This document shows, piece after piece, positions 52,213 to 61,314 of a stretch of 64,000 nucleotides of DNA. Below the pieces are notes generated by a model, which saw only the letters and a list, made by a program, of their open reading frames with translations, was not told the DNA's origin and did not search any database. A program made the translations under genes and the position numbers. Positions within the stretch are counted from its first letter, which is position 1; each line of letters begins with the position of its first letter. The stretch is from CAXXOK01 sp964584315 (lineage in GTDB: Bacteria; Bacillota; Clostridia; Christensenellales; Aristaeellaceae). The DNA lies in NCBI GenBank assembly GCA_964584315.1, contig CAZOZO010000015.1, positions 1 to 64,000 on the forward strand. The letters run 5' to 3'.

Positions 52213-53097
52213 TCAGCGGCCGTCAAACGCCTTTTGCAAGGCCGCGATGTCAAACTTCTTCATGGCGAGGAACGCCTCGGTCACGCGCTCGGCCTGCTCC
52301 GGCGTGCTGCCCGCGATCAACTCACCCAAAAGGCGCGGCACGATCTGCCACGACAACCCGTACTGATCCTTCAGCCAGCCACAGGCTTCGGCCTCGGGCA
52401 CGCGTGAAAGCTTGGCCCAGTAATCGTCGATCTCCTGCTGCGTATCGCAATACACGATCAGTGAGAACGCCTCGTTGAAGCTGTCGTCCACGTCGAATCC
52501 GTGATCCATCGCGGACATCCGCTGCCCGCCGATGGTAAAGCCAACATAGTTGGCTTTGGCAGTCTTCGCTGTCGCCTCGCCGGGCGCGTAGTGGCTCACC
52601 AGGTCGACTTTGCCGCCTGGGAATGTTTCGGCGTAGAAACGCGCTGCTTCCTCTGCCTTGCCATTCACGGCGCCGCAGAACAGCAGGTTCACGCTGATCT
52701 TCTGCGCGGGCAATGGCTCGCCGGTAAAACTCAACTGCCAGTTAAGGCCGTAGCGATCCGCCAGCCAACCGTAACGCTTGCTGAATGGGTACGCTCCCAG
52801 CTCCATCATGGCTTCGCCGCCGTCGATCAATTTCGTCCAAAGGCGGTCTACCTCATCCGCACTTTCGCAGGTCACAAACAGCGACACGGTGTTGTTGAAC
52901 TTGAAATACGGACCGGCGCTGATCGCCACAAACGGCTGCCCTGCGAGATCGAAATCCACCGTCTCCGCATCGCCGGAAGGGGTGTCATGCAGTACGTTCG
53001 TCTCTATGATGCGGCTGTTCTCAAATAGGCTTGTATAAAGCTCCGCGGCCTCGTGAGCCTCTCGGTCATACCAGAGATGGGGTACAATGGTCTTCAT
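52213..53097 (-). CDS. Tandem VOC (PhnB-like) protein
   Basis: The 294-residue product has two PhnB-type VOC repeats: residues 1-130 (IVPHLWYDREAHEAAELYTSLF) and 132-290 (ISVNLLFCGAVNGKAEEAARFYAETF), each with a YGLNWQ or YGLSWQ segment. This family was long labelled 3-demethylubiquinone methyltransferase, a label not supported by its fold. The function is unknown. Lies in the same operon as the single-domain VOC gene, 26 nt ahead. Confidence 0.8.
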   Translation of the reverse strand: MKTIVPHLWYDREAHEAAELYTSLFENSRIIETNVLHDTPSGDAETVDFDLAGQPFVAISAGPYFKFNNTVSLFVTCESADEVDRLWTKLIDGGEAMMELGAYPFSKRYGWLADRYGLNWQLSFTGEPLPAQKISVNLLFCGAVNGKAEEAARFYAETFPGGKVDLVSHYAPGEATAKTAKANYVGFTIGGQRMSAMDHGFDVDDSFNEAFSLIVYCDTQQEIDDYWAKLSRVPEAEACGWLKDQYGLSWQIVPRLLGELIAGSTPEQAERVTEAFLAMKKFDIAALQKAFDGR

Positions 53098-53134
53098 TTA
53101 TCATTTCCTCCTTCTAAAAAAGACGCGGCAGGCC

Positions 53135-53554
53135 TCAGCCCACCGCTTTCTCCTCGTGGCTCAACTGCCAGCCGACGCCAAACTTGTCGATCACATATCC
53201 GTACCGCTTGCTCCAGAAGGTCTGCTGCAGCTCCATCACGACTTCGCCGCCCGCCTTGAGCTTGTCAAAGGCCGCGTCGATCTGGGCGACATTGTCGGTC
53301 ACCAGCACGAGGGTCACGTTGTTGCCAACGGTCAGGGGCATGTCGCCTGGCAAATCGGCCAGCATCAGCGTACCGCCGAATACGTTCAGGGTCGTGTGCA
53401 TCACGAGCTTCTTGGCCTCTTCCGGCATGGGCATACCGTGATCCACATCGCCGTAGGTCATGATAGGCTGCTTGGCCGCGCCGAATGCGTCGGCGTAAAA
53501 ATCCAACGCCTCGCGGCAGTTGCCACTGAAGTTGAGGTATACGTTGATCGCCAT
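53135..53554 (-). CDS. Single PhnB-like VOC protein
   Basis: The 139-residue product begins INVYLNFSGNCREALDFYADAFGA and ends with SKRYGYVIDKFGVGWQLSHE, a PhnB-like single repeat. It is 37 nt ahead of the tandem-VOC gene on the same strand. It may be half of a similar fold acting as a dimer. AAAGGAG precedes ATG 53554. Confidence 0.8.
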   Translation of the reverse strand: MAINVYLNFSGNCREALDFYADAFGAAKQPIMTYGDVDHGMPMPEEAKKLVMHTTLNVFGGTLMLADLPGDMPLTVGNNVTLVLVTDNVAQIDAAFDKLKAGGEVVMELQQTFWSKRYGYVIDKFGVGWQLSHEEKAVG

Positions 53555-53621
53555 GATAATCGCTCCTTTGTGCCCTGTTGGGCAATGTCACGTGGTTATT
53601 GTTATGTATGTCGCGCTCCAC

Positions 53622-54086
53622 TTACGATGTGCGGAGTGCAAGCGCCTGCTCCACCGCCGTGATGTACTGATCCACGGTAATCTTGCCGCACAGCTCTGTG
53701 ATGAGCGCATAGGGTACCTTGTTTGGGTTTTTGAAACGGATGCAGCTCTTGCCGATATCCGGTTTGCCGATGTCAAGCCCTGCGTATGCGCCCAAAAACC
53801 AGTCGAGGATGCCTTCCACAGCGTACAGGCCCATGTGGTACAGCGCGATGTGGTTTTTCTGTGAGCCGATACTCACGAAAGGCAGCGGCTGCTTGGGGTT
53901 CACATGGTAACCAGCAGGATAGCGCTCATGCGGCACGACATATGTGATCATGTCATATTGCATGGTTTCGGCAAACCCCCGCGGCAAACCAGTGCGCACC
54001 GCCTCGCGAAGCCGGGCGACAGGCGCCCTGCGCTCCTGCGGCAGCGCCTCGATATAAGCCTCGGGGCTTTGTGCCGGATACCGCAT
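53622..54086 (-). CDS. DUF1801 (YdhG-type) protein
   Basis: The 154-residue product shows YIEALPQERRAPVARLREAVRTGLPRG-type start broken as two helices, the ETMQYDMITYVV segment and GKSCIRFKNPNKVPYALI. That is the DUF1801/YdhG pattern, a small iron-chaperone-like fold of unknown role. ATG 54086 is behind GGAGG; the longer frame to 54203 adds a segment with no support. First gene of the minus-strand cluster. Confidence 0.8.
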   Translation of the reverse strand: MRYPAQSPEAYIEALPQERRAPVARLREAVRTGLPRGFAETMQYDMITYVVPHERYPAGYHVNPKQPLPFVSIGSQKNHIALYHMGLYAVEGILDWFLGAYAGLDIGKPDIGKSCIRFKNPNKVPYALITELCGKITVDQYITAVEQALALRTS

Positions 54087-54305
54087 GCCATCGCCTCCTG
54101 CCCGAAGCATACACAGGAAGGGGACGGTTGAAACCGCCGATGGGAATTTTATGAAATTGCTGTTCCGGCACGATACAGACTGTCGATAGAGGCAGTAAAA
54201 CACGGCTTTTACAGCCGCGTGCGCATCTCTTGGTCAATGCGGGTGGAGCAGTGCAGCGCATTGTGGTAAAATGACACTATACAGATTGCTTGAGGGAGGG
54301 GTCCC

Positions 54306-55118
54306 ATGACCCGTGCAGAAGCTTTTTCGTTGCTGATCGATGCCATAGCCAAACTGCCGCAAATCGCCGCCATCGGGCAAAGCGGCAGCGGCACGCTGCC
54401 CGCCGCCAATGAGAGCGATGTGGATGTTTTCCTTTATTGTGACACCATCCCCACCGAGGCCGAGCGTATGGCTACGCTCCACTCGCTTGGCAGCCTGGCT
54501 GCCGATGCGGAGGTTGGCGCGCTGCACAGCGTTCATTGGGGTGAAGGCGACCGCCTTGACCTTTGCGGCATGGAAGTGTGGCTGATGTACTTTGACCGCG
54601 CCTCGCAGGATGCCTACGTGCAGGAAGTGCGCGAAGGCAGGCATACGGGCAAGGTGGATAACTACTTCTACCCCACCGGCAGGCTGGCGACCCTGCTCAC
54701 CATGAAGCCCTTGTACGACCCGCACGACGTGCTGGCCGGATATCGGGCGCTGCTTTCGGATTATCCGCAGGCGCTCCGGCGAGCGCTGCTCGCCCGCCAT
54801 ATCCCCGCGCTCGATGATACGGAGGATCTGCTTCGCGCCGTATCACGGGGGGACGCACTGTTCTTCCACTTTGCGCTTGACTTGGCGCTGGATCACTTTT
54901 TACAGGTGCTGTTTGCGCTAAACCACCGCTATTTCCCCAGCCGCAAGCGTTCGCTGACGCTTGCGGAAGGCTTTGCCATCCTGCCGGAGCGCATGGCGGA
55001 GCGCCTGCACGCCGTGCTGCAGCTCGGCGGCGACCCTGCAACGCTTGCGGATGCGTTTGCCACATGGCAAGCATTGACGGCGGAGCTGATTTCACTGGCA
55101 GGCGACAGCGCCGAATAA
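54306..55118 (+). CDS. Nucleotidyltransferase-fold protein (DUF4037-like)
   Basis: The 270-residue product has the minimal nucleotidyltransferase motif GQSGSGTLPAANESDVDVFL (GS then DxD) at residues 24-43, and a helical C-terminal half with FYPTGRLATLLTMKPLYD. It is related to antibiotic-type adenylyltransferases and DUF4037 proteins; substrate unknown. GAGGGAGGGG precedes ATG 54306, and a TAAAAT lies about 35 bases upstream. Confidence 0.7.
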   Translation: MTRAEAFSLLIDAIAKLPQIAAIGQSGSGTLPAANESDVDVFLYCDTIPTEAERMATLHSLGSLAADAEVGALHSVHWGEGDRLDLCGMEVWLMYFDRASQDAYVQEVREGRHTGKVDNYFYPTGRLATLLTMKPLYDPHDVLAGYRALLSDYPQALRRALLARHIPALDDTEDLLRAVSRGDALFFHFALDLALDHFLQVLFALNHRYFPSRKRSLTLAEGFAILPERMAERLHAVLQLGGDPATLADAFATWQALTAELISLAGDSAE

Positions 55119-55169
55119 AGGACCGAAACCATGCCGACCATTGTCCGGCAAGACTTCTCCAATCACAAT

Positions 55170-55203
55170 GCAAAGGGTACCGTCCATGAACGGTACCCGT
55201 TGC
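55170..55203. terminator. Hairpin between convergent genes
   Basis: A 14-bp stem with one mismatch (55170-55183 with 55190-55203) around a 6-nt loop; T-tract is weak. Confidence 0.5.
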
Positions 55204-55290
55204 ATTGCCTCCGTTTGCAGCACTGCATTATGTGTACTTTCCCTTACGCCCGGTTACCGAAGGGGACGGGCGCGGTTATCATCGGTGTGC

Positions 55291-56355
55291 TCACGCGCGG
55301 TATTTTCCGACGATATCGGCCATCTGCCGCCAGTGCGTCTCCATCTCCGCGATCAGCTTGAACTGTGTGCGTGTGCGGTCGAGGTTGTGATCCGGCCGCG
55401 TGGTGTGGAAGTACACATCGCCGCTCAGGTAATCCGTCAAAAACCGAACGCCACACTCTAGCGTCATCAGCTTTGCGCCCATGGGCAAGGTATCCACCTC
55501 GCTGGCAGTCAGCCGCGCACCGCAAGCTCCCAAAAAACCCTTAACATATGCTTCGTAAAGCGGCAGCGAAAAATGGAAGATGTCAAGGTTTGTCTCGTCC
55601 TCGGCGGCGGTGGTTGCCCCAAAGCGGATGGAATCGCCAAAATCGTTACCCGCCAGCCCTGGCATGACAGTATCCAGATCGATCACGCACAGTGCCGTTC
55701 GCGTCTTGGCATCCAGCATCACGTTGTTCAGCTTGGTATCGTTATGCGTCACCCGCAGCGGCAGCTCGCCCCGCTTCTGCATGGCAAGCATCAAGGGCGC
55801 TTCGGCCTCGTAGGCCAGCGCGAAGTCGATCTCCGGCCGCACCATCTGCGCGCGTTGCGCTACGTCGACCTCCAAGGCTTGATGGAACGCAGCATAGCGA
55901 TTGACCGTATCGTGGAAGCGCGGGATGGTTTCCACCAGCGTCTCGGCGGGGAAATCCGCCAGCATGTTCTGGAACATGCCAAACGCACGGGCGCTCTGGT
56001 AGATGTCCTCGGCACTTTCTGCCTGTTGCAGGCATATGCTGTCCGTAATAAAGTCATACACGCGCCAAAACTCGCCCTGTTCATCGCAATGGTAGCTTTG
56101 CCCCTTCTTAGTGGGCATCAGCGTGAGCACATGGCGCGGATCCGGGTCGACCTTGGCCAGGTGGCCGGTCACGGCGGCGATGTTGCCCATCAGCGCGGGC
56201 ACATCGTGGAACACATGCTGGTTGATCTTTTGCAGCACATACACATGCCCCTGATCGGTGGTGAGCAGGTAGGTCTCGTTGATGTGGCCAAAGCCGAACC
56301 GCTTGCACGATGCGGGCTTGCCTTCCAGTGCAAACACATGGGCTTGGGGAAGCAT
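55291..56355 (-). CDS. N-acetylhexosamine 1-kinase-like phosphotransferase (NahK type)
   Basis: The 354-residue product has the length of Bifidobacterium NahK and its pattern: FGFGHINETYLLTT at the start, VYDFITDSICLQQAES, the catalytic loop LRVTHNDTKLNNVMLD, and ALCVIDLDTVMPGLAGNDFGDS for metal binding. The family phosphorylates GlcNAc/GalNAc at C1. It begins 4 nt behind the nucleotidyltransferase stop, so the two steps (1-phosphate, then nucleotide sugar) are probably linked. The exact sugar is not proven. GGGAGG precedes ATG 56355. Confidence 0.8.
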   Translation of the reverse strand: MLPQAHVFALEGKPASCKRFGFGHINETYLLTTDQGHVYVLQKINQHVFHDVPALMGNIAAVTGHLAKVDPDPRHVLTLMPTKKGQSYHCDEQGEFWRVYDFITDSICLQQAESAEDIYQSARAFGMFQNMLADFPAETLVETIPRFHDTVNRYAAFHQALEVDVAQRAQMVRPEIDFALAYEAEAPLMLAMQKRGELPLRVTHNDTKLNNVMLDAKTRTALCVIDLDTVMPGLAGNDFGDSIRFGATTAAEDETNLDIFHFSLPLYEAYVKGFLGACGARLTASEVDTLPMGAKLMTLECGVRFLTDYLSGDVYFHTTRPDHNLDRTRTQFKLIAEMETHWRQMADIVGKYRA

Positions 56356-56359
56356 CGGG

Positions 56360-57271
56360 TCATTCCTCCCAGAGTTGATATGGATAGCGCCCCTCGGCGC
56401 GCATTTGCCCGATGGCCGCGCGCACACGCGCCATGTCCTCGCGGTAGGTCACGCCGTGCCAACGCTCCTGCGTGGGCAGCACGCTTACACGGGCCGTGCC
56501 CTCCAGCAGCAGGGCATTGACAACAAAGGGCAAAAAGTACTCGCATTTGAGCGGATTTACCGGCAAGCTCTCCGTCAGGAAGGCTGCGAAGCGCTCTTCC
56601 ACCTCATCCAGAAAATCCGGCTGAAAACCCCACAGGTTCATGCTCACGGTGGTGCCATTGGGCAGAAAGGTTTCCGGCTGCCCGGCCTCGGCAAAGGCGG
56701 CGCCGCCCTTTCTGGGCTCTACGCTCAACCGCTCCACGACCTCGCGGAGCAGCCCATCTTCCGCCACGGCGCACACACCGCGTGCTACGGTGCCATGCTC
56801 GGTCAGCGTGTTTTCGATTCGGTAGCCAACCATCGCATGCTCACCTCGCTGCCTTGGCATAGCAAGGAAATCATACAGCGATGCAAACGCCGTGCGGCCG
56901 TAAAAATCGTCCGCATTGATCACGGCGAACGGCCCACGGATGTGCTCCTTCGCACAAAGCACCGCGTGCGCCGTGCCCCACGGTTTAGCGCGCCCCTCGG
57001 GCACGTCGAACCCCCGCGGCAGCACGTCCAGCTTTTGATAGGCGTAGCGCAGGCGTACCCTGGCCGATATCCGGCGGCCGATCACCTCGTCAAAATCCGC
57101 TTCCATCCCCGGCTTGATGATGCATACCACTTCTTCAAAACCAGCCCGAACCGCGTCGTAGATGGCGTAATCGATGAGGATCTGCTGCGCGTCGTCCACA
57201 GGGTCGATCTGCTTGAGGCCGCCGTAGCGGCTGCCCAAGCCTGCCGCCATCACGACCAGAATTGGTTTCAT
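56360..57271 (-). CDS. Sugar-phosphate nucleotidyltransferase
   Basis: The 303-residue product begins PILVVMAAGLGSRYGGLKQIDPV, the nucleotide-binding signature of the glucose-1-phosphate uridylyl/thymidylyltransferase family. It has INADDFYGRTAF (metal Asp) and GVCAVAEDGLLREVVE. It would join a nucleoside monophosphate to the sugar 1-phosphate formed by the kinase encoded next. UTP is the likely partner but not provable here. ATG 57271. Confidence 0.85.
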   Translation of the reverse strand: MKPILVVMAAGLGSRYGGLKQIDPVDDAQQILIDYAIYDAVRAGFEEVVCIIKPGMEADFDEVIGRRISARVRLRYAYQKLDVLPRGFDVPEGRAKPWGTAHAVLCAKEHIRGPFAVINADDFYGRTAFASLYDFLAMPRQRGEHAMVGYRIENTLTEHGTVARGVCAVAEDGLLREVVERLSVEPRKGGAAFAEAGQPETFLPNGTTVSMNLWGFQPDFLDEVEERFAAFLTESLPVNPLKCEYFLPFVVNALLLEGTARVSVLPTQERWHGVTYREDMARVRAAIGQMRAEGRYPYQLWEE

Positions 57272-57401
57272 GGGTGGGTTCCCCCTTCCAGCATGCGCAC
57301 AGCCAAGCCAGCCCTGCCATATTCGGGACTGCGCGCGTCTATTGCGTTGATCGAAAATGAAAATCCAGAGCGGAGTCATATATTGCGGTCTGCCGTGCGC
57401 C

Positions 57402-59405
57402 TCAGGCGCCGGCGTTGGGGTTTGCCATACGGAAGTCCAGGTGCTCCGGCAGCGCGGCGGTATCGCGCACATGCTGCACCAGCGCCTCGGTCACGGGCGT
57501 GCCCGCCTCGGCGGCCCTTCGCCTCGCCTCGCTCAAAAACCATACCTCGGACAGGAGCCCTTCGCCCTCGCGCACCACCGAGAACCGCGTATTGAACTGC
57601 GCGGCCACAAACGCTTCCTCGCCGCACTCAAACGCACTGCGCAGCACCGTCAGGCGCATGCGCTCCTCGCCCCGCAGCGTCTCCGGCAGGGTCAGGTAAT
57701 AAGCAAAGGCATCGTCATGGTGCTTGGCATCGGCCAGCAGAGCGATATACTCCTCGGCATAGGGGCGCAGCACGTCCGGCTCCATGGGCGAAGCGATCGC
57801 CCGCTTCATGTGGCCAATGGCCGCCTCCGTCTGCCCGTCTCGCAGAGCAAGGCGTGCCATGTTGCGGTGCGCCATGGGCATCTCCGCCATGGCAAACGCC
57901 GCCTTAAGCGCCTTTTCCGCGGCCGAGGCGTCTCCTCGCTCGATATACGCCGTGCCAAGGCACAGCAGCATCGCGGCGGTCTTGCGCGGCACACCCTCCA
58001 TCAGCTTTACCCATGGAGTTGCGGTCATGAACGTATCGCAGGCCTTGAATGGCTCGCCAGCAAGCAATTTACGCCACGGCTCCTGCTCCGCGCCAAGCGC
58101 GCTTTGGGGGAACGCGAGGTGCGTTGGCAACGCCTGCGGGTCGCGCAACGCTTCCAGCGCGCCCCACCCGAGACCTGTAAAGAGAACACTCTCTTCGGGT
58201 TTTGCAGCCAGCGCCGTGCAGCGCCGGTGCATGGCCCGCAGCGCGCCGGTGGGCAGCATTTGCCGCACCTCGGCTTCGGCCTTGCGGCGCGCCTCGCCAT
58301 ACGACCCGTCCATACGCGAAGCTTGGCACACCGCAAACTGCTGGGTCAGGTGCATGGTCTGCCGCGCGCCGATCCATGAAGGATGCACCTGCGTGCGCGC
58401 GAGTCCTGCCTGCACTTCCACATAGTCGCCGGATGCCTTGCCCGCTAAAAACCGTTGCCAGTGTTCGCCGCCTGCGTGCGTGCCCCAGCAAAACATCTTG
58501 CGGTAGGGCATGTTGCCGGTGCTGCGCTCCATGAACATGCGTCCGTCCTGGTACTGCACGGCTTCAAAGGCTTTGGATGCGCGCCGCGCATTCTGAAAAA
58601 AGTACTCTGTGGAAAACGGAAGGTTGCTGGGGTCGCTGGCATCCTGCCCCTCACGGTACAGGTAGGGCAGCCTGCCGTGGCGATAGTCGCTCAGGGCAGG
58701 TAAAGGCTTCAGGTGCGCTGCGATGGCGTGCGCCGTACCGCTGAACACGCGCATGCCCTTCTCCTGCGGCACAGCGGTGTTCGTCCAGTAAAAGATGGGT
58801 GCGCGCTCCGCGTTCAGGTTCCAGAAGCTCATGTGCGCCGTAAGGGCCTTTGCACCGCGCGGCAGGTGGAAATCCACCTGAAAGGTGACCTGCTTGCAGC
58901 GTTCAAACTCGTACATGCGCAGGAAGGCTTCGCCGTTTTCATCCGTGCAGGCTGCAAAGTGCACCGGCTGGCAGGTCAGGTACGTGTGCCCGTAATGGCC
59001 GAAGTTCCACTCGATGCCGCCGGAGAACCAGGCGTCGCGCAGGGCAAGGTTGCGCAGGATGATCTCGCTGTTGCAGTAGAGCCCCTCGCGGTTCGCCTGC
59101 TTGTCCCACAGGGAGTAGAGCCGCCCGCCATAGCCGGGCAGGAAGGTCGCCCGCAGGTACTCGTTCTCCAGCACAACGGCGTCGATCGTCTTTTCCGTCG
59201 TCTGCGGCGCGTACCGATCCTGCATCCGATAGGGCAGCACGCGATAGCCCGTGTTTTGGCCGAAGCCTTTCTTTTCCCGCAGCCGCAGTCCACCATCCTT
59301 GAACACCTTGTCCGTCTGCTCGCCAAAACGCGGCAAAGGGTTCTCGTCCAGCAACTCGGTCACCGGCAGGGTTAGGGTCGTCCGCTCGATGCGCGTATCC
59401 GTCAT
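57402..59405 (-). CDS. DUF5107 protein with TPR-like C-terminus
   Basis: The 667-residue product begins with the DUF5107 beta-sandwich-like region (about 10-380): LENEYLRATFLPGYGGRLYSLWD, SGGIEWNFGHYGHTYLTCQPVHF and FFCWGTH-type FCWGTHAGGEHWQRFL. It resembles the galactose mutarotase superfold. From about 390 to 640 it is helical with repeat units (AAEKALKAAFAMAEMPMAHRNMARLAL) like tetratricopeptides. No signal peptide. ATGA overlaps the permease stop. Members are frequent in sugar loci, but activity is unknown; glycan processing or sensing is possible. Confidence 0.8.
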   Translation of the reverse strand: MTDTRIERTTLTLPVTELLDENPLPRFGEQTDKVFKDGGLRLREKKGFGQNTGYRVLPYRMQDRYAPQTTEKTIDAVVLENEYLRATFLPGYGGRLYSLWDKQANREGLYCNSEIILRNLALRDAWFSGGIEWNFGHYGHTYLTCQPVHFAACTDENGEAFLRMYEFERCKQVTFQVDFHLPRGAKALTAHMSFWNLNAERAPIFYWTNTAVPQEKGMRVFSGTAHAIAAHLKPLPALSDYRHGRLPYLYREGQDASDPSNLPFSTEYFFQNARRASKAFEAVQYQDGRMFMERSTGNMPYRKMFCWGTHAGGEHWQRFLAGKASGDYVEVQAGLARTQVHPSWIGARQTMHLTQQFAVCQASRMDGSYGEARRKAEAEVRQMLPTGALRAMHRRCTALAAKPEESVLFTGLGWGALEALRDPQALPTHLAFPQSALGAEQEPWRKLLAGEPFKACDTFMTATPWVKLMEGVPRKTAAMLLCLGTAYIERGDASAAEKALKAAFAMAEMPMAHRNMARLALRDGQTEAAIGHMKRAIASPMEPDVLRPYAEEYIALLADAKHHDDAFAYYLTLPETLRGEERMRLTVLRSAFECGEEAFVAAQFNTRFSVVREGEGLLSEVWFLSEARRRAAEAGTPVTEALVQHVRDTAALPEHLDFRMANPNAGA

Positions 59406-60283
59406 CCCTTGATGCCTCCCCCCGTAACGCCCGCGATGATTCGCTCACTCAGAAACAGGAACAGAATGAACGTGGGCAGGAACACGATGATGACCGCCGC
59501 AAACATGCCCGCCCAGTTGCCCGTATAGCGCATGGACTCGATCATGCCGTACATGCCGACCGCCACGGGGCGCACCCTGTCGCCGCTGGCGAAGATCAAT
59601 GACATGAAATACTCATTCCAGATATTGATAAAGTTGAAAATCGTCACGGTGATGATACCGGGCTGTGCCAGCGGCAGCATGATGCGCCAGAAGGTGCGAA
59701 TGGGCGGGCACCCGTCGATGGCCGCCGCCTCTTCGTACGAGCGGCTGAGGTTCGTGAAGAACGTGAGCAGGAAGATGGTGGTATAGGGCACATTGTAGCC
59801 AACGAACAGGAAGATCATCAGCAGCCGAACGGTGATATCCTGCTTGAGCAGCTGCAGGTCGGTCACCACGCTAAACAGGGGCAGGATGATCATGACAACC
59901 GGCACGCCCATCGCGGCCACAAAACCGCTCTGAAGCGGCCTATTGAGGAAAAACCGGAAGCGCGACATGGCATACGCCGCAGGCGCGGCCACCAGGATCA
60001 AAAGCCCGGAGGACACCGTCGCGTAGAGCAATGAGTTTAAAAAGAATACCGATACGTTGCCGCCCGTCCATGCCTTCACATAGTTTTCAAAGTGCAGGCC
60101 TGTGGGGAAAAACAGCGACGTTCCCTTGAAAATTTCCTTGGTGGAGGCCAAACTGGCCGCGAATATCCAGCCGATCAGGATCACAGTGAACAGCACCCAC
60201 AGCGACAGGATCAGGTACCCGGGTGCTAGGCGCAGCTCGTTTCGCCAGTTCAGCTTTGCGCGCAGCCGCTTGCCATTCTCCAT
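59402..60283 (-). CDS. Carbohydrate ABC transporter permease (MalG type)
   Basis: The 293-residue product has six expected membrane helices and the EAA loop EEAAAIDGCPPIRTFWRIMLPLAQPGI that contacts the ATPase. It fits the CUT1 MalG-like family. The gene overlaps the DUF5107 start (ATGA) and lies 18 nt behind the other permease. Confidence 0.93.
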   Translation of the reverse strand: MENGKRLRAKLNWRNELRLAPGYLILSLWVLFTVILIGWIFAASLASTKEIFKGTSLFFPTGLHFENYVKAWTGGNVSVFFLNSLLYATVSSGLLILVAAPAAYAMSRFRFFLNRPLQSGFVAAMGVPVVMIILPLFSVVTDLQLLKQDITVRLLMIFLFVGYNVPYTTIFLLTFFTNLSRSYEEAAAIDGCPPIRTFWRIMLPLAQPGIITVTIFNFINIWNEYFMSLIFASGDRVRPVAVGMYGMIESMRYTGNWAGMFAAVIIVFLPTFILFLFLSERIIAGVTGGGIKG

Positions 60284-60301
60284 CCCTTTGGCCCCCTTTC
60301 G

Positions 60302-61207
60302 CTAAAACTCGAGGTCATCCTTGCGGATGAGCAAATTGGTGATCAGGAACACCGCCACCACGCACAGCGCCAGCAGAACGCCCACCGACGCACCCAGCCC
60401 CGCGTTGCGTTCGGTCACCACATTGCCGCTGCCGAAGGTTTGCAGATACATGTACACCATCGGCGTGATGACCGCCTTGTTGGCCGTGACCGTTGAAAAC
60501 AGCTGAGACCACACGAAGAAGCCAACCGACGTGATCGACCACATGGTGATATTCGTCTTAAGCACGCCGCGCAGCAGCGGCCATGTGATATGCAAGAATT
60601 GGCGTGGTCTGCTCGCGCCGTCGATCGTGCTGGCCTCGTAGTACTCCGCGGGTATCTTTTCGATGCCGCTGGAGAAGATGAGCATATGGTATCCCACCAT
60701 GCCGAAGCAGTACGCAAACAGCAGCGCCCAGAACATATGGTCCGCATCGGTCCACTGGGTGGCCGCGAGGGCCGTGAGGCCGACGGATTTGAAGAAGGTG
60801 GTCAACAGACCGAACTTCTGGTTATACACGTATTGGAGCCACATCGTCGCCAGCGCGACCGCGCTGATGATGTTGGGCATGTAGATGACCGCGCGGAAAA
60901 ACCGCTTGAAGCGGATACCGCTGTTCAGGATGACCGCGAACAAAAGCGCGAGGCCCATCACGAACAGGCCGCCGATGGCCCAGATGCGCAGGAGACTCCA
61001 TAGGGAGATGCGGAATAGCTCCGTACTCCAGAGCTTTACGTAATTTTCGAGGCCTACCAGCGTCCACTGGGCGACCGGCGCGGTCACGCTTTCCACCCTG
61101 AAAAAGCTCATCACGACCGTGCGGATGATGGGATAGATAAAGATGAGCAGAAACAGTGCAAGCGCGGGCGTGATGAAAGCCACGATCATGGCTTTGCTCT
61201 TTTTCAC
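60302..61207 (-). CDS. Carbohydrate ABC transporter permease (MalF type)
   Basis: The 301-residue product has six helices (the first at about 8-30) and the loop YYEASTIDGASRPRQFLHITWPLL, the EAA motif of CUT1 MalF-like permeases. GTG start 61207 with AAGGAGG. It follows the substrate-binding-protein gene after a strong intercistronic hairpin. Confidence 0.93.
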   Translation of the reverse strand: MKKSKAMIVAFITPALALFLLIFIYPIIRTVVMSFFRVESVTAPVAQWTLVGLENYVKLWSTELFRISLWSLLRIWAIGGLFVMGLALLFAVILNSGIRFKRFFRAVIYMPNIISAVALATMWLQYVYNQKFGLLTTFFKSVGLTALAATQWTDADHMFWALLFAYCFGMVGYHMLIFSSGIEKIPAEYYEASTIDGASRPRQFLHITWPLLRGVLKTNITMWSITSVGFFVWSQLFSTVTANKAVITPMVYMYLQTFGSGNVVTERNAGLGASVGVLLALCVVAVFLITNLLIRKDDLEF

Positions 61208-61243
61208 GGCGGTCGCCTCCTTATGCTAGATACCGGCGGGGTC

Positions 61244-61267
61244 GCGGGGCGGCCGAAACCGCCCCGC
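61244..61267 (-). promoter_or_regulatory. Intercistronic hairpin after the binding-protein gene
   Basis: A perfect GC stem (61244-61252 with 61259-61267) around a 6-nt loop without T-tract. In sugar ABC operons such stems stabilise the upstream message and lower permease expression. Confidence 0.6.
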
Positions 61268-61314
61268 CCCCGCAACGCACGGTACGCATCCGTGCAGTCG
61301 ATGCTTTCCCCCGC

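Noticed and set aside
52213..53097. Ubiquinone methyltransferase annotation for the tandem VOC protein
   Set aside because: The sequence shows PhnB-type VOC repeats and no SAM-binding motif; ubiquinone is also not expected in this kind of organism.
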